Source: Gemmatimonadota bacterium (GTDB lineage Bacteria; Gemmatimonadota; Gemmatimonadetes; Longimicrobiales; RSA9). From it: DNA of 34,107 nt. Made by a program: the position numbers and the translations under genes. The stretch lies in the NCBI GenBank assembly GCA_018224305.1, contig JAGTUV010000009.1, positions 1 through 34,107 on the forward strand, in the 5' to 3' direction. Numbering within the stretch: position 1 is the stretch's first letter; each line of letters starts with the position of its first letter. This document shows positions 1 through 9,173 of the stretch, piece by piece. The notes below the pieces were generated by a model that searched no databases, was not told where the DNA came from, and worked only from the letters and a program-made list of their open reading frames with translations.

Positions 1-1
1 C

Positions 2-880
2 CTGGCGCGGGCGCGCGCGGCCTCGGGTGATTTCCTGCGCCGCGTCTTCAAGAAGGCGGAGCAGGATCAGATCTTCTTCATGGGTGGCGCGATCGCGTTC
101 AACGTGCTGGTCGCGATCGTGCCGCTGGCTCTGGCCGTCGTGGGTGTCGCCGGGTTCTTCCTTCAGGCCCAGGAGGGCGTCAGTCCCGCCGACCCTGTCG
201 TACAATACCTCCTCCAGGTCCTGCCGCCGGTCAGCCCCGAGTTCGCCGAATATATGAGCGAGACGCTCAACGAGATCATCAGCCAGTCCACAGGGCTGTT
301 CACGATCGGTACCATCGTCTTCGCATGGCTCGCCACTCGACTGGTCGGAACTCTGCGCGCTGCGTTACGCGAGATCTTCGACATCCAGCAGGATCGCGGC
401 ATCGTTGCAGGCAAGTTCTTCGATCTCCAGATGGTGTTCGTGGCCGGGACCCTGCTCGCAATCAACATTGCGATCACCGTCGCTCTCGATCTCGTGACGG
501 ATGCGGGCATCGAGTTCCTCCACGTCGCCGCCGGACAGGAGTCGCTGCTCCGGGGTCTGATCCGGCAGGCGCTGGCGTTCATGACGATCTGGTTCATGTT
601 CGTGCTGATCTACCGGTATCTGCCCGCGCGCCGGATCCAGTGGCGTACCGCCCTCATCTGCGCGACGTTCACAGCGGTGCTCTTCGAGCTGATGAAGGCC
701 GGCTTTGCGTTTTACTTCCAGAACGCGAACTACGCAACGACCTACGGTGCGCTCGGCTTCGTCGCGATCGTCGTGATCTACGTGTACTACATGGCCCTCG
801 CGTTCATCCTCGGTGGACAGGTCGGACAGGTGGCGTCGCTCCAGCGGATCCGCCGCCGGCAGAAGGAACGGCTCGGCTGA
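2..880 (+). CDS. YihY/BrkB family inner-membrane protein (5' end outside window)
   Basis: The reading frame is open from base 2, so the true start lies upstream. The first visible residues (LARARAASGDFLRR, then QDQIFFMGGAIAFN) match the N-terminal pattern of YihY/BrkB proteins, in which a short cytoplasmic helix leads into the first membrane segment. About six hydrophobic segments can be seen, with the family-like stretch YGALGFVAIVVIYVYYMA near the end and a basic C-terminal tail (RIRRRQKERLG). An internal ATG at base 80 would remove the first helix and is unlikely to be the start. The family is often annotated as ribonuclease BN, but that assignment was withdrawn for YihY; a transport or envelope role is likely but unproven. 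It stands before smpB on the same strand. Confidence 0.85.
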   Translation: MARARAASGDFLRRVFKKAEQDQIFFMGGAIAFNVLVAIVPLALAVVGVAGFFLQAQEGVSPADPVVQYLLQVLPPVSPEFAEYMSETLNEIISQSTGLFTIGTIVFAWLATRLVGTLRAALREIFDIQQDRGIVAGKFFDLQMVFVAGTLLAINIAITVALDLVTDAGIEFLHVAAGQESLLRGLIRQALAFMTIWFMFVLIYRYLPARRIQWRTALICATFTAVLFELMKAGFAFYFQNANYATTYGALGFVAIVVIYVYYMALAFILGGQVGQVASLQRIRRRQKERLG

Positions 881-887
881 GTTGTCC

Positions 888-907
888 GGGACGGGTATAC
901 CTGTCCC
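888..907. repeat. 20-bp near-perfect palindrome between yihY and smpB
   Basis: GGGACGGGTATACCTGTCCC is an inverted repeat with 9 of 10 bp paired and no loop. It begins 8 bp after the yihY-family stop and ends 29 bp before smpB. It could be a dispersed REP-type repeat, an operator or part of a terminator; no T-run follows it. Confidence 0.5.
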
Positions 908-921
908 CAACCCGTTCCCGC

Positions 922-927
922 TATTAG
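922..927 (+). promoter_or_regulatory. Possible -10 box of smpB (near-leaderless)
   Basis: TATTAG lies 9 bp upstream of the smpB ATG, and there is no Shine-Dalgarno sequence in between. If it is a -10 element, transcription would begin at or next to the ATG. No good -35 is seen at the right distance, so this is weak. Confidence 0.25.
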
Positions 928-936
928 CTTTCGCCC

Positions 937-1386
937 ATGTCGAAGAAGACTGTCGCGCGCAACAAGAAGGCCTTCCACGAGTATCACATCCTGGACACCT
1001 TCGAGGCCGGGATCGTTCTCGTCGGTCCGGAGGTCAAGAGCATCCGCGCCGGCAAGGTCAGCCTGGCCGAGGCGTTTGCCCGGGTCGACGGCAGTGAGGC
1101 GTTCCTCTACGGGATGCACATCAGCCCGTATGACCCGGCGAGCACGTTCAACGTCGATCCGATACGGACGCGCAAGCTGCTGCTGAACCGCCGCGAGATT
1201 CGCAAGCTCATCGGCGCGACGCAGCAGGAGGGATTCACGCTGGTACCGCTGGAACTGTATCTGAACGATGGCTATGTCAAGGTTGCCCTGGCGCTCGGAC
1301 GCGGCAAGAAGCAGTTCGACAAGCGCGAAGACGTCAAGAAGCGGGATGCGCAGCGCGAGATGCAGCGGGCGATACGTCGTGGTTGA
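937..1386 (+). CDS. smpB: SsrA-binding protein SmpB
   Basis: At 149 residues it has normal SmpB length and covers the whole family. It starts [21 protein letters not shown], followed by the [21 protein letters not shown] core with the conserved GxEVKSIR motif. It ends in the basic [19 protein letters not shown] tail that enters the ribosomal A site. SmpB binds tmRNA and delivers it to stalled ribosomes for trans-translation in the cytoplasm. No tmRNA gene was recognised nearby. No Shine-Dalgarno precedes the ATG, but the start is fixed by family alignment. The next gene overlaps its last codons. Confidence 0.97.
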   Translation: MSKKTVARNKKAFHEYHILDTFEAGIVLVGPEVKSIRAGKVSLAEAFARVDGSEAFLYGMHISPYDPASTFNVDPIRTRKLLLNRREIRKLIGATQQEGFTLVPLELYLNDGYVKVALALGRGKKQFDKREDVKKRDAQREMQRAIRRG

Positions 1387-2626
1387 TCGCGTGCGCACGT
1401 TCGCCGTGGCGCTGCTGCTGCTGCTCGTGGCGGGGCAGGCCACCGCGCAGCCTGCACTGCGCATTGGCGGTGCGTCCACGCACGTCGTCCAGGGTGCGGA
1501 GGTCGATGGCGCCGCGGCCTATCCTGCCCGAGCGCTGGAAGCGCTCGGGTTCCGCGTCGCAGTCACGCCCGCCGGCATCGAGGCGGTATCGGGTACGGAC
1601 ACGCTGAAGTTCTGGAACACCTCTCCGTATTTCCGGGCACGCGGCGGGCTCCATCAGCTCGCGTATGCGACATCCGAACTCGACGGCACGTTCTACCTGC
1701 CGGAACAGTTCTTCATACAATGGCTGCCATCCGCATTTCCCGACCGCTTCCAGTTCCGCGACGGCGCACTCCACGCGGGCGGCGGTTCCGTGACGTTGGC
1801 AGCGCGCGCAGTGTCGGCACAGCCGGTGGTGCCGGCTGAGCGACCGCGCGAATCCGCCCCTCGCGAATCCGCCCCTCGCGAATCCGCCCCTCGCGAATCC
1901 GCTGAGCCGCGTGCGCGCGCGCCGCGGGTCGTGGTGATCGATCCCGGCCACGGTGGACGCGATCCGGGCAAGGTCGGCGCGAACGGGCTGCGTGAGAAGG
2001 ACGTGACGTTGATGGTGTCGCAGCGCCTCGCTGCCGTTCTGGAGGAGCGCGGGTACGAAGTCCACCTGACGCGTACGACGGATACCTACGTCTCGCTGTA
2101 TGACCGGCCGCGGCTGGCCAACGAGTGGAAGGGCGACCGTCCGGTCGCGGTGTTCCTTTCGATCCATGCGAATGCTGCCACGGCAAGCTCTGCACGCGGC
2201 TTCGAGACGTTCTTCCTCTCGGAGGCTCGCACCGAGGATGAGCGGCGCGTGGCAGAAATGGAGAACGAGTCACTCCGCTTCGATGATCACTCTCACGCTG
2301 TGGCGGAAGCCGGCCTGGATCAGGTCCTGAGCACACTCCGCAGCGATTTCCTGATGCGCGCGTCACACGATCTGGCCGCAGTGGTTCAGGAGCGAATGGC
2401 GGATTTCCACCCCGGACCAAACCGCGGCGTCAAGCGCGCGGGCTTCGTAGTGCTCGTTGGCACGGTCATGCCGGCGGTGCTGATCGAAACGGCCTTCATC
2501 TCGAATCGCGACGACGCGCGTCTGCTCGGCACGCAGTCATTCCAGCAGAAGATCGCCTGGGGCATCGCGGACAGTGTGGAGGAATTCTTCACACGCAATG
2601 AGCACTTGTGGGAAGACGGCCGATGA
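1379..2626 (+). CDS. Secreted N-acetylmuramoyl-L-alanine amidase (Amidase_3)
   Basis: It cleaves the amide bond between N-acetylmuramic acid and L-alanine in peptidoglycan, acting in the periplasm. An N-terminal signal peptide ([18 protein letters not shown]) precedes an unassigned, beta-rich-looking region of about 140 residues. A repetitive ESAPR linker leads to the Amidase_3 domain: the zinc ligands are in [15 protein letters not shown] and LSIHAN, and the catalytic glutamate is in [11 protein letters not shown]. The start is uncertain: GTG at 1379 overlaps the smpB end by 8 bp, while GTG at 1391 also leaves a full signal peptide. It is coupled to the following lipoprotein gene by a 4-bp ATGA overlap. 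The family resembles AmiA/B/C. Confidence 0.92.
   Translation: MVDRVRTFAVALLLLLVAGQATAQPALRIGGASTHVVQGAEVDGAAAYPARALEALGFRVAVTPAGIEAVSGTDTLKFWNTSPYFRARGGLHQLAYATSELDGTFYLPEQFFIQWLPSAFPDRFQFRDGALHAGGGSVTLAARAVSAQPVVPAERPRESAPRESAPRESAPRESAEPRARAPRVVVIDPGHGGRDPGKVGANGLREKDVTLMVSQRLAAVLEERGYEVHLTRTTDTYVSLYDRPRLANEWKGDRPVAVFLSIHANAATASSARGFETFFLSEARTEDERRVAEMENESLRFDDHSHAVAEAGLDQVLSTLRSDFLMRASHDLAAVVQERMADFHPGPNRGVKRAGFVVLVGTVMPAVLIETAFISNRDDARLLGTQSFQQKIAWGIADSVEEFFTRNEHLWEDGR
1847..1902 (+). repeat. 15-bp tandem repeat in the amidase linker
   Basis: Three full copies and one 11-bp partial copy of CGCGAATCCGCCCCT lie in frame. They encode repeated RESAP units between the N-terminal region and the catalytic domain. 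The copies are identical at the DNA level, so linker length is likely to vary between strains. Confidence 0.9.
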
Positions 2627-4284
2627 CGCCCCTCCGCCTCGCCGTGCTCGCGGGGATGTTACTGCTTGGCGGCTGCGGCTATTTCAATTCGCTTTACAAC
2701 GCGAAGCGGAACTTCTCGACCGCGGAGCGCGCAACCCGCAGCGGCGATCGTACGACGGCGGCACGCGAGTATCGCGCTGCCATCGACCGCGCCGCGGTCA
2801 GCTACCGCAAGTACCCGAACGGCCGCTGGGCGGATGACGCGCTGCTCCTGCTCGGTCGCGCCCGCTTCGAGCTGGGAGAGTACGAGGCGGCTGCCGCGGC
2901 TATGGAGACGCTCCTCGAACAGTCCGATGATGCGCAGCAACGCGCGGTGGCGCATGCGTACCGGGGAGCCGCGCTTTTCATGCTCGAGGATCTGCCGGCA
3001 GCGATTGCGCACCTCGACAGCGCCGCGAGCGCACTGCGCGAGGACAGCGAGGACGGCGCGTTTGCGCGGTTGTGGCGCGCGCGCACTGCGTTCGAGCAGG
3101 GTCGTAGCGAGGCCGGCTGGCAGGACCTCACGGCGGCGACGTCAAGTCGTCGAATGGCGCACCGTATCGCCATGGAGGGAGTTCGGCGCAGCTTGCAGCA
3201 GCGTGACTCGGCACGCGCGTTCGAGTTCATGCATCATCTCGCGCGGGCGCCGCACGAGGGCGGGTCGCAGATGCGGGCGGATTCCATCCTGGACGTGCTC
3301 GGCCGCGAATGGTCGCCGTCGATCGCGTTCGGCAGTTCAGCACCGATCGGCCAGTCCGACTGGCCTGCGGACGTTCGCGACGCGATCGCGCTGACCCGCG
3401 CGCGTCTGGCTGTCCGGGCGGGCGACCCGGATACCGGTCTCGCGATGGCCATGCAGCTCGGCAATACCATCAACCTGGGCATCGGCAGCAGGGCGCGGCG
3501 GCTGGCTGCGGAGATCCGGCTTGCAAAGGCGGAGTCGACCGACGAACTGGAGGACGTTCGCTCCGTGCTCCTTCCCGCATACGATGATCGTCCCGCGCTC
3601 GAGCTGATGCGCCGCGTGCGTGCCGCGCAGATCCTGCTGCGCAACGGCCAGGATGCCGGCAGTTCGATTTCGCTGTTCGCCGCGGCGGAACTCCTGCGTG
3701 ACGAGGCAGGTGCACCGCTGCTGGCCCGCCGCGTCTTTCTCGATTTCGCCGCGCAGCAGCCGAGCATCTGGGCGGGGAAGGCCGCGCTGGCCGCGCACCA
3801 GATCGCGCAGTCCGAAGAAACCGCCGCAGCATTGGTCCGCCTCGCGACCAACCCGTACGTGAGCTCCGTACGCGGCACGACCTATGACGCCGCGGAGATC
3901 GACCGCGCCGAGGAACGTCTCGCGTATGGCATCGCGGGGCTGCGCACGGACGCGATTGCCGAAGCGATCCGCCGTGATGTAGCGGTCGGTCGGGCAGTCA
4001 CGGTGCTGGACAGCACGCGGCTCGCCGCGCGCAACGACAGCGTACGCATCGCCTGCGGCATGCTCATCGATTCGCTCAGTGTGGGTGGCATCCGCGCGGA
4101 CAGCACGCGTTCCGCGTGTCTGCGCGGCGATACCACCCGTGTACGCTTCGTGCTGAACGCCGATACCGTGCTTCTGCGTGACTCTACGGCCGGCGCTGGC
4201 CAGCGCGTTCCCGACCGGACGGCGCCCGACACGGTCCTGGCCCCTCCGGACACCATGCTTCTCTCCATTCTCACGCACCGTTAG
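2623..4284 (+). CDS. TPR-containing outer-membrane lipoprotein
   Basis: This 553-residue protein starts at the ATG overlapping the amidase stop (ATGA), with GGAAG seven bases upstream. A GTG at 2608 is a weaker alternative. The signal peptide ends in a lipobox (LLLGGC) around residue 20, so the protein is probably lipidated. Residues of roughly 30-150 read as TPR helices (for example YRKYPNGRWADDALLLLGRARFELGEYEAA), like YfgM/BamD-type repeats. The remainder is alpha-helical with weaker repeats and a low-complexity C-terminus rich in Thr, Arg and Asp. A role in assembling or scaffolding envelope proteins is possible, but no specific function is visible. The pairing with an amidase points to cell-wall work. 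Confidence 0.8.
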   Translation: MTPLRLAVLAGMLLLGGCGYFNSLYNAKRNFSTAERATRSGDRTTAAREYRAAIDRAAVSYRKYPNGRWADDALLLLGRARFELGEYEAAAAAMETLLEQSDDAQQRAVAHAYRGAALFMLEDLPAAIAHLDSAASALREDSEDGAFARLWRARTAFEQGRSEAGWQDLTAATSSRRMAHRIAMEGVRRSLQQRDSARAFEFMHHLARAPHEGGSQMRADSILDVLGREWSPSIAFGSSAPIGQSDWPADVRDAIALTRARLAVRAGDPDTGLAMAMQLGNTINLGIGSRARRLAAEIRLAKAESTDELEDVRSVLLPAYDDRPALELMRRVRAAQILLRNGQDAGSSISLFAAAELLRDEAGAPLLARRVFLDFAAQQPSIWAGKAALAAHQIAQSEETAAALVRLATNPYVSSVRGTTYDAAEIDRAEERLAYGIAGLRTDAIAEAIRRDVAVGRAVTVLDSTRLAARNDSVRIACGMLIDSLSVGGIRADSTRSACLRGDTTRVRFVLNADTVLLRDSTAGAGQRVPDRTAPDTVLAPPDTMLLSILTHR

Positions 4285-4286
4285 CC

Positions 4287-5204
4287 ATGCATCTGGCGCA
4301 GACACTGCTCGGTGTCGAGTTCCAGAATCCCGTGCTCCTCGCCAGCGGCACCTGCGGCTATGGTGCGGAACTCGATGGCTTCTTCGACATCGATAGCCTC
4401 GGTGGGCTGGTCATCAAGGCCGTCACGGCCGATGTCCGCGCCGGTAATCCCGCGCCCCGCGTTGCCGAGTTCCCTGCCGGCATGATCAACTCCGTCGGCC
4501 TGGCGAACCCGGGGCCGGAGGTCGTACGCACGGAGAAATTGCCCTGGCTCGCGCGGCGGCTGGCCAGGGCACGGGTGCTCGTCAACATCGCGGGTCGTTC
4601 CGCCGACGAGTATGGCGAGATCATCCGCTCCCTCGATGACGTCGCCGGCTTCCATGCGTACGAGCTGAACGTCTCCTGTCCGAACGTGAAGGAAGGCGGC
4701 GCGATCATCGCCACGCGCGAGGATCTGCTCGCCGCCGCCGTTCGCGCAGCGCGCCGGGCGACGCGACGGCCGTTGTCGATCAAGCTCGCGCCGAACGTGC
4801 CGGACATCGGCCGCATGGCCGCGATCTGCGTCGACGAAGGCGCCGACGCGCTCACGCTCGTGAACACGATGCCCGGACTGCTGTTCGACACCGGGTCGCG
4901 CAGGCCCGTCCTGGGTGCGGGCAGCGGCGGCATGAGCGGGCCAGGCCTCCTGCCGATCGGTGTCCACGCAGTTGCGCAGGCCCGCCGGCGCGTCGCCGTG
5001 CCGATTCTCGGTGTGGGTGGTATCCGAACGGCCGCGGACGCTGTACAGTATCTCCTCGCCGGAGCCAGCCTGATCCAGATCGGCACAGCCAGTTTCGCGG
5101 ACCCTCGCGCCGCAGAGCGTGTACTCAGGGACTTGAAGGGATGGGGCTCGGCCCATGGGATTGGCAGTGTCACGGAACTCGTGGGAAGCGGCCTGTCCGC
5201 GTAA
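4287..5204 (+). CDS. pyrD: Dihydroorotate dehydrogenase, class 1B catalytic subunit
   Basis: This flavoenzyme oxidises dihydroorotate to orotate, the fourth step of pyrimidine synthesis, in the cytosol. The 305-residue length is typical. It has the FMN-binding start QNPVLLASGTCGYG, then GNPAPRVAEFPAGMINSVGL, and NVSCPNVKEGG, whose Cys131 is the active-site base that marks class 1 enzymes. The NPAPR/AGMINSVGL pattern is that of class 1B, which normally works with the iron-sulfur flavoprotein PyrK and NAD. No pyrK is adjacent here. The gene starts 2 bp after the lipoprotein stop and is followed 15 bp later by pyrF, consistent with one operon. Confidence 0.95.
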   Translation: MHLAQTLLGVEFQNPVLLASGTCGYGAELDGFFDIDSLGGLVIKAVTADVRAGNPAPRVAEFPAGMINSVGLANPGPEVVRTEKLPWLARRLARARVLVNIAGRSADEYGEIIRSLDDVAGFHAYELNVSCPNVKEGGAIIATREDLLAAAVRAARRATRRPLSIKLAPNVPDIGRMAAICVDEGADALTLVNTMPGLLFDTGSRRPVLGAGSGGMSGPGLLPIGVHAVAQARRRVAVPILGVGGIRTAADAVQYLLAGASLIQIGTASFADPRAAERVLRDLKGWGSAHGIGSVTELVGSGLSA

Positions 5205-5219
5205 GGGGTCGCACAGACT

Positions 5220-5927
5220 ATGTCCGAAATCATCGTAGCACTGGATCTGCCATCTGCCGCGCAGGCACTCGACCTCGTCGATGGCCTGGGCGACAGTATC
5301 GATTTCTACAAGGTCGGCTCGCCGCTGTTCACGCGCGCGGGCCCGTCGTTCGTGGGCGAGCTTCGCAGCCGCGGCAAACGCGTCTTCCTCGATCTCAAGT
5401 ATCACGACATTCCGAGTACCGTCGCGAATGCGGTTGAATCGGCCGCCGAACTCGATGTCGAGATGGTCACGCTGCATGCTTCCGGGGGCGAGGCCATGAT
5501 GCGCGCGGCACGCGATGTCGTCGGCGATGACGGCCCGCGCCTTCTGGGCGTGACGATCCTGACATCGTTCACTGCGTCCGATGTCGAGCAGGTATGGAAC
5601 AAGGAGATTCTATCCGTACGCGATGAAGTGGCCCGGCTGTCCAATCTCGCCGTGGATGCCGGTCTGCACGGCGTCGTGACCTCGCCGCTGGAGGTCGAAT
5701 CGCTCAAGCGCCGTCACGGCGCCGACTTCATTGTCGTGACTCCCGGAATCCGGCCCGCGGGTGAGGGATTGGGCGACCAGGCCCGAACTGCCACTCCCGC
5801 CGAGGCCGCACGCGCAGGCTCCGATTTCCTCGTGATCGGGCGGCCCGTCCTCACCGCGGCCGATCCTCGCGCCGTGGTCCGTGCCGTTCTGGCCGAGCTC
5901 GAGGCCGCGCCGCAGGTGGCACAGTGA
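5220..5927 (+). CDS. pyrF: Orotidine 5'-phosphate decarboxylase
   Basis: It converts OMP to UMP, the last step of de novo pyrimidine synthesis. At 235 residues it has normal length for the short bacterial form. The catalytic DxKxxD motif is seen in FLDLKYHDIPST (Asp58, Lys60, Asp63). The substrate-binding end GxRPxGxGxxDQ appears as GIRPAGEGLGDQARTATP. An AAGGGG ribosome-binding site lies about 11 bases before the ATG. It follows pyrD directly, and the next gene's GTG overlaps its TGA, indicating co-transcription. Confidence 0.96.
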   Translation: MSEIIVALDLPSAAQALDLVDGLGDSIDFYKVGSPLFTRAGPSFVGELRSRGKRVFLDLKYHDIPSTVANAVESAAELDVEMVTLHASGGEAMMRAARDVVGDDGPRLLGVTILTSFTASDVEQVWNKEILSVRDEVARLSNLAVDAGLHGVVTSPLEVESLKRRHGADFIVVTPGIRPAGEGLGDQARTATPAEAARAGSDFLVIGRPVLTAADPRAVVRAVLAELEAAPQVAQ

Positions 5928-6364
5928 TCTCCTGGTTCCGTACGCGCGTTCTCCTCTCGATCACAGCGTTCATGATGCTCGCGTCCGTCCCTGTCGCTGC
6001 ACAGGACCCCGGTCCCACGCTGCAGCGCGTGGCGTCCGCCTGGCACAAGGGTGATGCGAGGAGTGTCGCTTCACTCGGCGCGCGGGATGGCATCTCGCTC
6101 GATGTGGACGGCAGCACTGTCGGTCCGCTCGGTACCCGGCAGGCCTCAGCCGTGCTGCGGAGTGTCTTCGAAGACCGGGAGAGCGTGTCCGCTGCCCCCC
6201 GGATCAGCAGGACCGTCGGCGGCGATCCCGCGCGCGCGTTCGGCGAGATCACCTGGACAACCCGCGCGCGCGGCACCACCATACCCGAGCGCGCCACTCT
6301 CTTCGTCGCATTCGTCCGCGAGGGCGATGCCTGGCGCATCACCGAGATTCGCCTCTTGCGATGA
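5924..6364 (+). CDS. Small secreted NTF2-like protein (DUF4783-like)
   Basis: The 146-residue product starts with a clear signal peptide (RTRVLLSITAFMMLASVPVAAQ). A short alpha/beta fold of about 115 residues follows. The pattern of a helix (LQRVASAWHKGDARSVASL), strands and a final GDAWRITEIRLLR strand resembles DUF4783/NTF2-like domains, in which the mature protein is periplasmic or secreted. No catalytic residues are evident. The GTG start overlaps the pyrF stop by 4 bp and the next gene begins in its stop codon, so it is translationally coupled to both. Function is unknown. Confidence 0.65.
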   Translation: MISWFRTRVLLSITAFMMLASVPVAAQDPGPTLQRVASAWHKGDARSVASLGARDGISLDVDGSTVGPLGTRQASAVLRSVFEDRESVSAAPRISRTVGGDPARAFGEITWTTRARGTTIPERATLFVAFVREGDAWRITEIRLLR

Positions 6365-7272
6365 TTCAGCGGCCGGATTCCGTACCACAGACAGGTCCAC
6401 AGTTCGACTGGCGTGAGGCGATGCACTGGGAGACGATCCTCAGGATCGTGCTCGTCATTGTCATCGCCATTGTCGCATATCGCATCACCACCGTCCTGAT
6501 CGCTCGTCTCCTCAAGCGTGAGATCGAGGAAGAGGACCCGATCGTCCGGCGGCTGCGTGAGCAGCGGGCGCAGACCATGGCCAGCCTGCTCGGCAGCGTT
6601 GCGCTGGTCACGATCACGATCGTCGTCGCGCTCACGGTACTCGATATCCTGCTCGACAACATCGCACCCATCCTTGCCTCGTTCGGAATACTCGGCCTCG
6701 CGTTCTCGTTCGGTGCGCAGTCGCTCGTCAAGGACGTCATCAGCGGCACGTTCATGCTGATGGAGGGACAGTTCGGCATTGGCGATGTGGTGCGGCTCGG
6801 CGACGTGTCCGGGGCGGTGGAGAAGATCACGCTCCGGACCACCATCCTTCGCGACATCGAGGGTGTCGTGCACATCATTCCGAACGGCGAGATCACCCGG
6901 GTCAGCAATATGACGAAGGCGTGGTCCCGGGCCCTGTTGAGAATCGGCGTGGCCTACAAGGAGGATGTCGACCACGTGATGGATGTCCTGCGAGACGAAC
7001 TCCAGGAGTTTTACGCGGATCCGGAGTGGCGCGGCCTTCTTCTCGAGGAGCCGAGCGTGCCGGGCATCGATGACATGGCTGACTCCGCGATCATCATTCG
7101 TGTCATGGCGAAGACCCTGCCGCTGAAGCAGTGGGATGTGGCGCGTGAACTGCGCCGTCGCATCAAGAACCGCTTCGACCGCGAAGGTATCGAGATCCCG
7201 TTCCCCCACACGACCATGTACTGGGGCGACGGTCAAATGCCCGCGCTGCACCCGGACCGCGATCAGAGCTGA
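6361..7272 (+). CDS. MscS-family small-conductance mechanosensitive channel
   Basis: It is a membrane channel that opens under tension to release solutes during osmotic downshock. This 303-residue form has hydrophobic segments near residues 22-48, 72-95 and 98-125. The last carries the pore-helix signature GILGLAFSFGAQSLVKDVISG, typical of MscS TM3. The beta domain follows (GDVVRLGDVSGAVEKITLRTTILRDIEGVVHIIPNGEI), then a C-terminal alpha/beta vestibule domain ending FPHTTMYW. It begins in the stop of the secreted-protein gene (ATGA), and cysS starts 8 bp after its own stop. Confidence 0.93.
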   Translation: MIQRPDSVPQTGPQFDWREAMHWETILRIVLVIVIAIVAYRITTVLIARLLKREIEEEDPIVRRLREQRAQTMASLLGSVALVTITIVVALTVLDILLDNIAPILASFGILGLAFSFGAQSLVKDVISGTFMLMEGQFGIGDVVRLGDVSGAVEKITLRTTILRDIEGVVHIIPNGEITRVSNMTKAWSRALLRIGVAYKEDVDHVMDVLRDELQEFYADPEWRGLLLEEPSVPGIDDMADSAIIIRVMAKTLPLKQWDVARELRRRIKNRFDREGIEIPFPHTTMYWGDGQMPALHPDRDQS

Positions 7273-7280
7273 GAGCCGAC

Positions 7281-8735
7281 ATGCCGCTGCGCCTCTACAA
7301 TACCATGACCCGCCGGCTCGAAGAGTTCGTGCCACTCGACTCCACGCGGGTAGGTGTGTATGCCTGCGGGCCGACGGTTTACCGTCCGCCGCACATCGGC
7401 AACTTCCGCACGTTCGTTTTCAACGACCTGCTCCACCGATACCTGGAGTGGAAGGGATTTGGCGTCACGTTCGTCATGAATCTGACCGACGTCGAGGACA
7501 AGATCATCAACGAGGCTGCGGGCATGGGAGTCTCCATCGGCGAGGTCACGGCGCCGATGGCCGACGCGTTCTTCGCCGACCTGCGAACCCTGGCAGTGCT
7601 GCCGGCCGATCTGTATCCCCGGGCGACCGAACACATCGACGAGATGATCGACATCATCGAGCGGCTCGAGAAGCGTGGACACGCCTATCGCGCTCCGGAC
7701 GGCTCCGTCTACTTCGACATCTCCTCCTTCCCGACATACGGCAGGCTCGCGCGCATCGAAGCGCAGTCCATCCGTTCGGGTGCCGGTCTCAGTACGCGTG
7801 CAGGAGGGATCGACGCGGACGAATACGAGAAGGCCGACGCACGTGATTTCGCGCTGTGGAAGGGCGTGAAGGATGTGGATCGCCAGGTCGGTGCTGCCTG
7901 GCAGACGCCGTGGGGCGAAGGCCGGCCCGGCTGGCACATCGAGTGTTCCGCGATGAGCATGGCCGCGCTCGGCAGCACGTTCGACATCCATACGGGCGGT
8001 GAGGACCTGATATTCCCGCACCACGAGGACGAGATCGCACAGTCGGAAGGTGCGTCCGGCGAACCATTCGTCCGCTACTGGCTGCACGTGAAGCACCTGC
8101 TCGTCAACGGCGAGAAGATGTCGAAGTCGAAAGGCAATGACTTCACGATCGATCAGCTGCTCGAGAAGGGGTACTCTGCGTCCTCGATCCGCTACCTGAT
8201 CATCAGTGCGCAGTACCGCAAGGAACTGAACTTCGCGTTCGACGGTCTCGACACAGCCCGCACGGCCATTCAGCGGCTGCTGGATTTCGAGCGTCGTCTC
8301 ATCGACATGCCGACGGCCGCTGATGCGCCGCTGTCACGGTTGCACGAGATCACAGAACACGCGTTGCACGATTTCGAGAAGGCGATGGATGACGACCTCA
8401 ACACGCCGAATGCACTGGCGGTCGTGTTCAACTTCGTGCGTGAGTGCAACGCGGAGCTGGACCGCGACACGCCCACAGCCCGGGCTGCAACGGACGCTGC
8501 CCGCGATGCGCTCGCGAGCATGGACCGCGTGCTCGGCATCCTCGAGATCGCGCGTGTCGAACGCGCGGATGTCGCGGACGATCTGGCCGTGTGGGCGGAC
8601 GGTATGGTGGCGGAACGTCAGGAAGCCAGACGAAGGCGGGACTATGCGGAGTCGGATCGCATCCGCGATGAACTCGAAGGCCGGGGAATTGTCGTGGAGG
8701 ACACGCCGCAGGGGCCGCGCTGGAAAAAGGCCTGA
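7281..8735 (+). CDS. cysS: Cysteine--tRNA ligase
   Basis: It charges tRNA-Cys in the cytoplasm. At 484 residues it has typical length. Class I signatures are present: HIGN in CGPTVYRPPHIGNFRTF and KMSKS in GEKMSKSKGNDF. The zinc-site residues are Cys in YACGPTVY, Cys in GWHIECSAMS and His in FPHHEDEIAQSEG. The C-terminal region has the DALR-type helical domain and the RRDYAESDRIRDEL anticodon-binding stretch. It is the last gene of the + strand run that begins at smpB. Confidence 0.97.
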   Translation: MPLRLYNTMTRRLEEFVPLDSTRVGVYACGPTVYRPPHIGNFRTFVFNDLLHRYLEWKGFGVTFVMNLTDVEDKIINEAAGMGVSIGEVTAPMADAFFADLRTLAVLPADLYPRATEHIDEMIDIIERLEKRGHAYRAPDGSVYFDISSFPTYGRLARIEAQSIRSGAGLSTRAGGIDADEYEKADARDFALWKGVKDVDRQVGAAWQTPWGEGRPGWHIECSAMSMAALGSTFDIHTGGEDLIFPHHEDEIAQSEGASGEPFVRYWLHVKHLLVNGEKMSKSKGNDFTIDQLLEKGYSASSIRYLIISAQYRKELNFAFDGLDTARTAIQRLLDFERRLIDMPTAADAPLSRLHEITEHALHDFEKAMDDDLNTPNALAVVFNFVRECNAELDRDTPTARAATDAARDALASMDRVLGILEIARVERADVADDLAVWADGMVAERQEARRRRDYAESDRIRDELEGRGIVVEDTPQGPRWKKA

Positions 8736-9173
8736 GCAGCCTGGCCGGCGACGGCGCACGCCAGTCGCCACGAAACGCTCGGCCAACGCTTCGCAGCAGC
8801 CTGACGTCGCCGCCGCCGGGCACCCGGGCGGCAGGATTACGAGTTACAGCGCGACCACAGTTCGTCCGATCCGCCACGCGTGGCGGTATCGATGGAGCTG
8901 GCCGCGGCGCGTTTCTGTCGACCGCTTGCGACGGGACCTGCATCTTCGCAACAGCCTGGGAGCCACACCCCGGCGCCCGTGACGCTGCCGGCAATCCGGA
9001 CTAAACTGCTGTCAGTGATACGGTTCTGCGTTATGGCGCGGGGATCGGCTGGATCCGCCATGCCGCCCGCGCACGGATACAGGTGGTAGTTCCGTGCCGG
9101 ACCAGGCCACCTTGACGCGGCCGGTCAGGTGTGGCGAGATTTTGCGGGCAATTCAGTCCGGTACAGATGTTCC
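8736..9173. other. 438-bp gap without a convincing gene
   Basis: This stretch lies between cysS and tRNA-Thr. Short open frames occur on both strands, but none has family-like sequence, a ribosome-binding site or a hydrophobic pattern. It contains the GC-rich hairpin at 8812-8832 and presumably the tRNA promoter. I see nothing else in it. Confidence 0.5.
8812..8832 (+). terminator. Possible cysS terminator hairpin
   Basis: GCCGCCGGG and CCCGGGCGGC can pair around a CA loop with one bulged G, about 76 bp after the cysS stop. No T-run follows, so it is either a non-canonical terminator or chance GC-rich structure. Confidence 0.3.

Noticed and set aside
1268-1378. Longer amidase frame starting at 1268 inside smpB
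   Set aside because: It would overlap smpB by over 100 bp and place 35-40 residues before a clear signal peptide; starts at 1379 or 1391 fit much better.
8880-9089. 69-codon open frame between cysS and tRNA-Thr
   Set aside because: No ribosome-binding site, no family-like sequence, and overlapping frames of equal quality on both strands; typical of high-GC noise.
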